Source: CBDDKZ01 sp965230415 (GTDB lineage Bacteria > Bacteroidota > Bacteroidia > Cytophagales > JAAEPT01). From it: a DNA stretch of 64,000 bases. A program made the position numbers and the translations under genes. This document shows, piece after piece, positions 62,634 through 64,000 of the stretch. The first letter of the stretch is position 1; each line of letters opens with the position of its first letter. Location: the NCBI GenBank assembly GCA_965230415.1, contig CBDDKZ010000003.1:496001-560000 (forward strand), written 5' to 3'. Below the pieces are notes generated by a model. The model ran no database searches. It was not told the DNA's origin and saw only the letters and a list, made by a program, of their open reading frames with translations.

Positions 62634-63356
62634 TTACATCAGTTCAGTCTCATAATGATCTCTTTCTTTTAGTTTTATGTTTTGAGAATTTTCATTAACC
62701 CGAACTCCTTTGACTAGTAAGAATAGTGTGATGGATAGTTCTCCTAAGGTTGCAGTGAGGACAACAATGTTTGCGAAAAGTAGTTTGATATTATCTGAAA
62801 ATAATCCTAACTGAGCAGAACTATCTAACAAATAGCCAATGCCAGCCAACGATAAAAGCACTCCAATTATATGTGGGAATTTCTTTGATTGCCTTACCAG
62901 ATTACCCAAAATAAGTAGATGTATGCCGAATATGATAAGTCCTATGGCCCAATGTGTGTTAAAATTATTGAGATGTCTTTCTAAGGAATTCGCCAGGGTA
63001 GTTTGCGCTTGCGATAATTCATAAGCAATATCTATGAGGAAGCTTAGTGCATATATAAAATACAAGCCATTCACCAATCTCAAAGCACTTGAAATCAGTG
63101 CACATCGTTTATTCTCTTCTTTTAGCAAGAGGTACAAAGGGAAGGCCAGAAGTATGTCGAAAAGAATCATCAAGCCAAAAGCACCTATGCCTTGGTAAAA
63201 TTGAATAGGGCTCCCAATAAAATTTTGATAGGTCAATTGTGCATTTTCCCTCACAACCAACCCTTCCAAAACATAAAAGTTGGCAAAGAAACCACTGATG
63301 AAAATACCCAGGTATCCAACACCTGTTAGTCGAGCAATTAATTTTTCGTTCTTCAT
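62634..63356 (-). CDS. DUF4386 family membrane protein
   Basis: 240 residues with about six membrane helices. Matches DUF4386 by ARLTGVGYLGIFISGFFANF at the start, the YQGIGAFGLMILFDILLAFPLYLLL block and RLVNGLYFIYALSF. Function unknown. It starts one base after the stop of the preceding dehydrogenase gene, so the two are one operon. Confidence 0.88.
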   Translation of the reverse strand: MKNEKLIARLTGVGYLGIFISGFFANFYVLEGLVVRENAQLTYQNFIGSPIQFYQGIGAFGLMILFDILLAFPLYLLLKEENKRCALISSALRLVNGLYFIYALSFLIDIAYELSQAQTTLANSLERHLNNFNTHWAIGLIIFGIHLLILGNLVRQSKKFPHIIGVLLSLAGIGYLLDSSAQLGLFSDNIKLLFANIVVLTATLGELSITLFLLVKGVRVNENSQNIKLKERDHYETELM

Positions 63357-63357
63357 G

Positions 63358-64000
63358 TTAACTGGCTTGATTGATGATGACTAAATTTCCTTTCTTGTGC
63401 CCCGTGTCTATTAAGCGGTGGGCATCTGCGATTTTGGATAGTGGAAACTGACGATCTATGATGGTCTTTAGTTGACCAGCTTCTACGGTAGTAATCACTT
63501 TCTGCATTAGATTTTTTAACTGAGGTAACTTTTCCATTCCGGTCGCTGCAAACTTCATTTGTTTACCATTGAAGATTATATTGAAAAGCTCAAATGCATT
63601 AAATACCGGAGTAACAAAACGTCCTTGTTTAGATAGAGCGTTTTTAGCCTTTTTAAATTTTGCCAGGCCTACTGTATCGTATATCACGTCATAGGCTCCG
63701 GAGTTTTTTGTGAAATCAGTTTTAGCGTAATCAATCACATGATCTGCCCCAAGTGATTTGATAAAACCTATGTTTCTGGAACTACAAACCCCGGTTACCT
63801 CAGCACCTATAGATTTTGCAATTTGAATTGCTGCAGTTCCTAGTGCTCCGGCTGCTCCATTGATCAATACTTTTTCTCCAGGTTGGACTTTAGCAATCGC
63901 AAGAAGGAAGTTCATAGAAGTGAGGTGACCATCGCAAAACGTAGCTGCTTCTGTCGGGTCTATTATTTCCGGTAAGGGTAGAATAAATTCATCTTGTGCA
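63358..64000 (-). CDS. Zinc-type alcohol dehydrogenase / quinone oxidoreductase (partial)
   Basis: The frame runs off the right edge of the window, so the N-terminus is missing. Visible: LPLPEIIDPTEAATFCDGHL (MDR core), the NADP-binding VLINGAAGALGTAAIQIAKS, GADHVIDYAKTDF, YDVIYDTVGL and a C-terminal AHRLIDTGHKKGNLVI, all typical of medium-chain NADPH:quinone reductase-like enzymes. Upstream of the DUF4386 gene in the same transcript. Confidence 0.9.
   Translation of the reverse strand, partial: AQDEFILPLPEIIDPTEAATFCDGHLTSMNFLLAIAKVQPGEKVLINGAAGALGTAAIQIAKSIGAEVTGVCSSRNIGFIKSLGADHVIDYAKTDFTKNSGAYDVIYDTVGLAKFKKAKNALSKQGRFVTPVFNAFELFNIIFNGKQMKFAATGMEKLPQLKNLMQKVITTVEAGQLKTIIDRQFPLSKIADAHRLIDTGHKKGNLVIINQAS

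Noticed and set aside
1..64000. CRISPR arrays, rRNA and tRNA genes
   Set aside because: No regularly spaced short repeats and no cloverleaf or rRNA sequence recognised on reading; tRNAscan-SE and Infernal would be decisive.

Overview
The window looks like the chromosome of a marine-type Bacteroidota bacterium (Cytophagia/Flavobacteriia-like). This rests on low G+C by eye, four secreted proteins ending in type IX secretion (T9SS) sorting domains, a TAnnTTTG-type -7 promoter box, WG-repeat and YwqK/MORN proteins, and IS families common in the phylum. Almost every native gene is on the minus strand. The native plus-strand exceptions are an S41 peptidase-like protein (26426), a T9SS protein (30251) and an HxlR regulator (38473). 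No rRNA, tRNA or CRISPR array was recognised.

Layout. 0-3.4 kb: a membrane protein, a DUF2200 protein and a T9SS beta-helix protein with a clear terminator. 3.4-8.5 kb: a likely seven-gene minus-strand operon (exported SDR, second SDR, three small membrane proteins, AraC regulator, exported esterase). 8.9-23.8 kb: unrelated small genes, including RDD, AlkC/D-like repair, MepB, a frameshifted HAD phosphatase, pentapeptide and WG-repeat proteins, a ParB-like/SUKH-like pair, a second esterase carrying a T9SS tail, and a COG0523 GTPase lacking its CxCC motif. 24-32.4 kb: MsrB lipoprotein, WYL regulator with a lipoprotein, S41 protein, Crp/SnoaL-like/DoxX cluster and a T9SS protein.

32.4-46 kb is an IS-damaged zone. 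An IS66 element splits an Rnl2-like RNA ligase gene (8-bp target duplication). Two apparently identical 1291-bp IS3-family copies in opposite orientation split an SRPBCC gene and the 3' end of an ECF sigma factor gene (3-bp duplications). In all three cases conceptual removal of the IS and one target repeat restores an open host frame, so the insertions look recent. The zone also holds an HxlR regulator with two 20-bp operator-like repeats, a ParDE-type toxin-antitoxin pair, a frameshifted HNH gene, and the anti-sigma-like and lipoprotein genes cut off from their sigma factor.

46-64 kb: a 1528-residue T9SS Asp-box/PKD protein; a 3' remnant of a group II intron (decayed maturase plus intact domain V stem); a patch of small genes separated by ~120-200-bp repeats (Rpn-like nuclease, DUF6602-like protein, truncated tyrosine recombinase); a 1408-bp IS4-family element inserted in another dispersed repeat; YwqK-like protein and RsgA; then a second AraC locus whose companion membrane-protein gene is a frameshifted pseudogene of the one at 5.4-5.9 kb. 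The window ends with a dienelactone-hydrolase-like enzyme, a methyltransferase, a DUF4386 protein and a partial zinc-type alcohol dehydrogenase/quinone reductase.

I see no convincing complete new system. The best leads are the reversible IS disruptions of regulatory genes, the duplicated AraC/membrane-protein module with one decayed copy, and the repeat-bounded small-gene patch at 51.8-55.9 kb.
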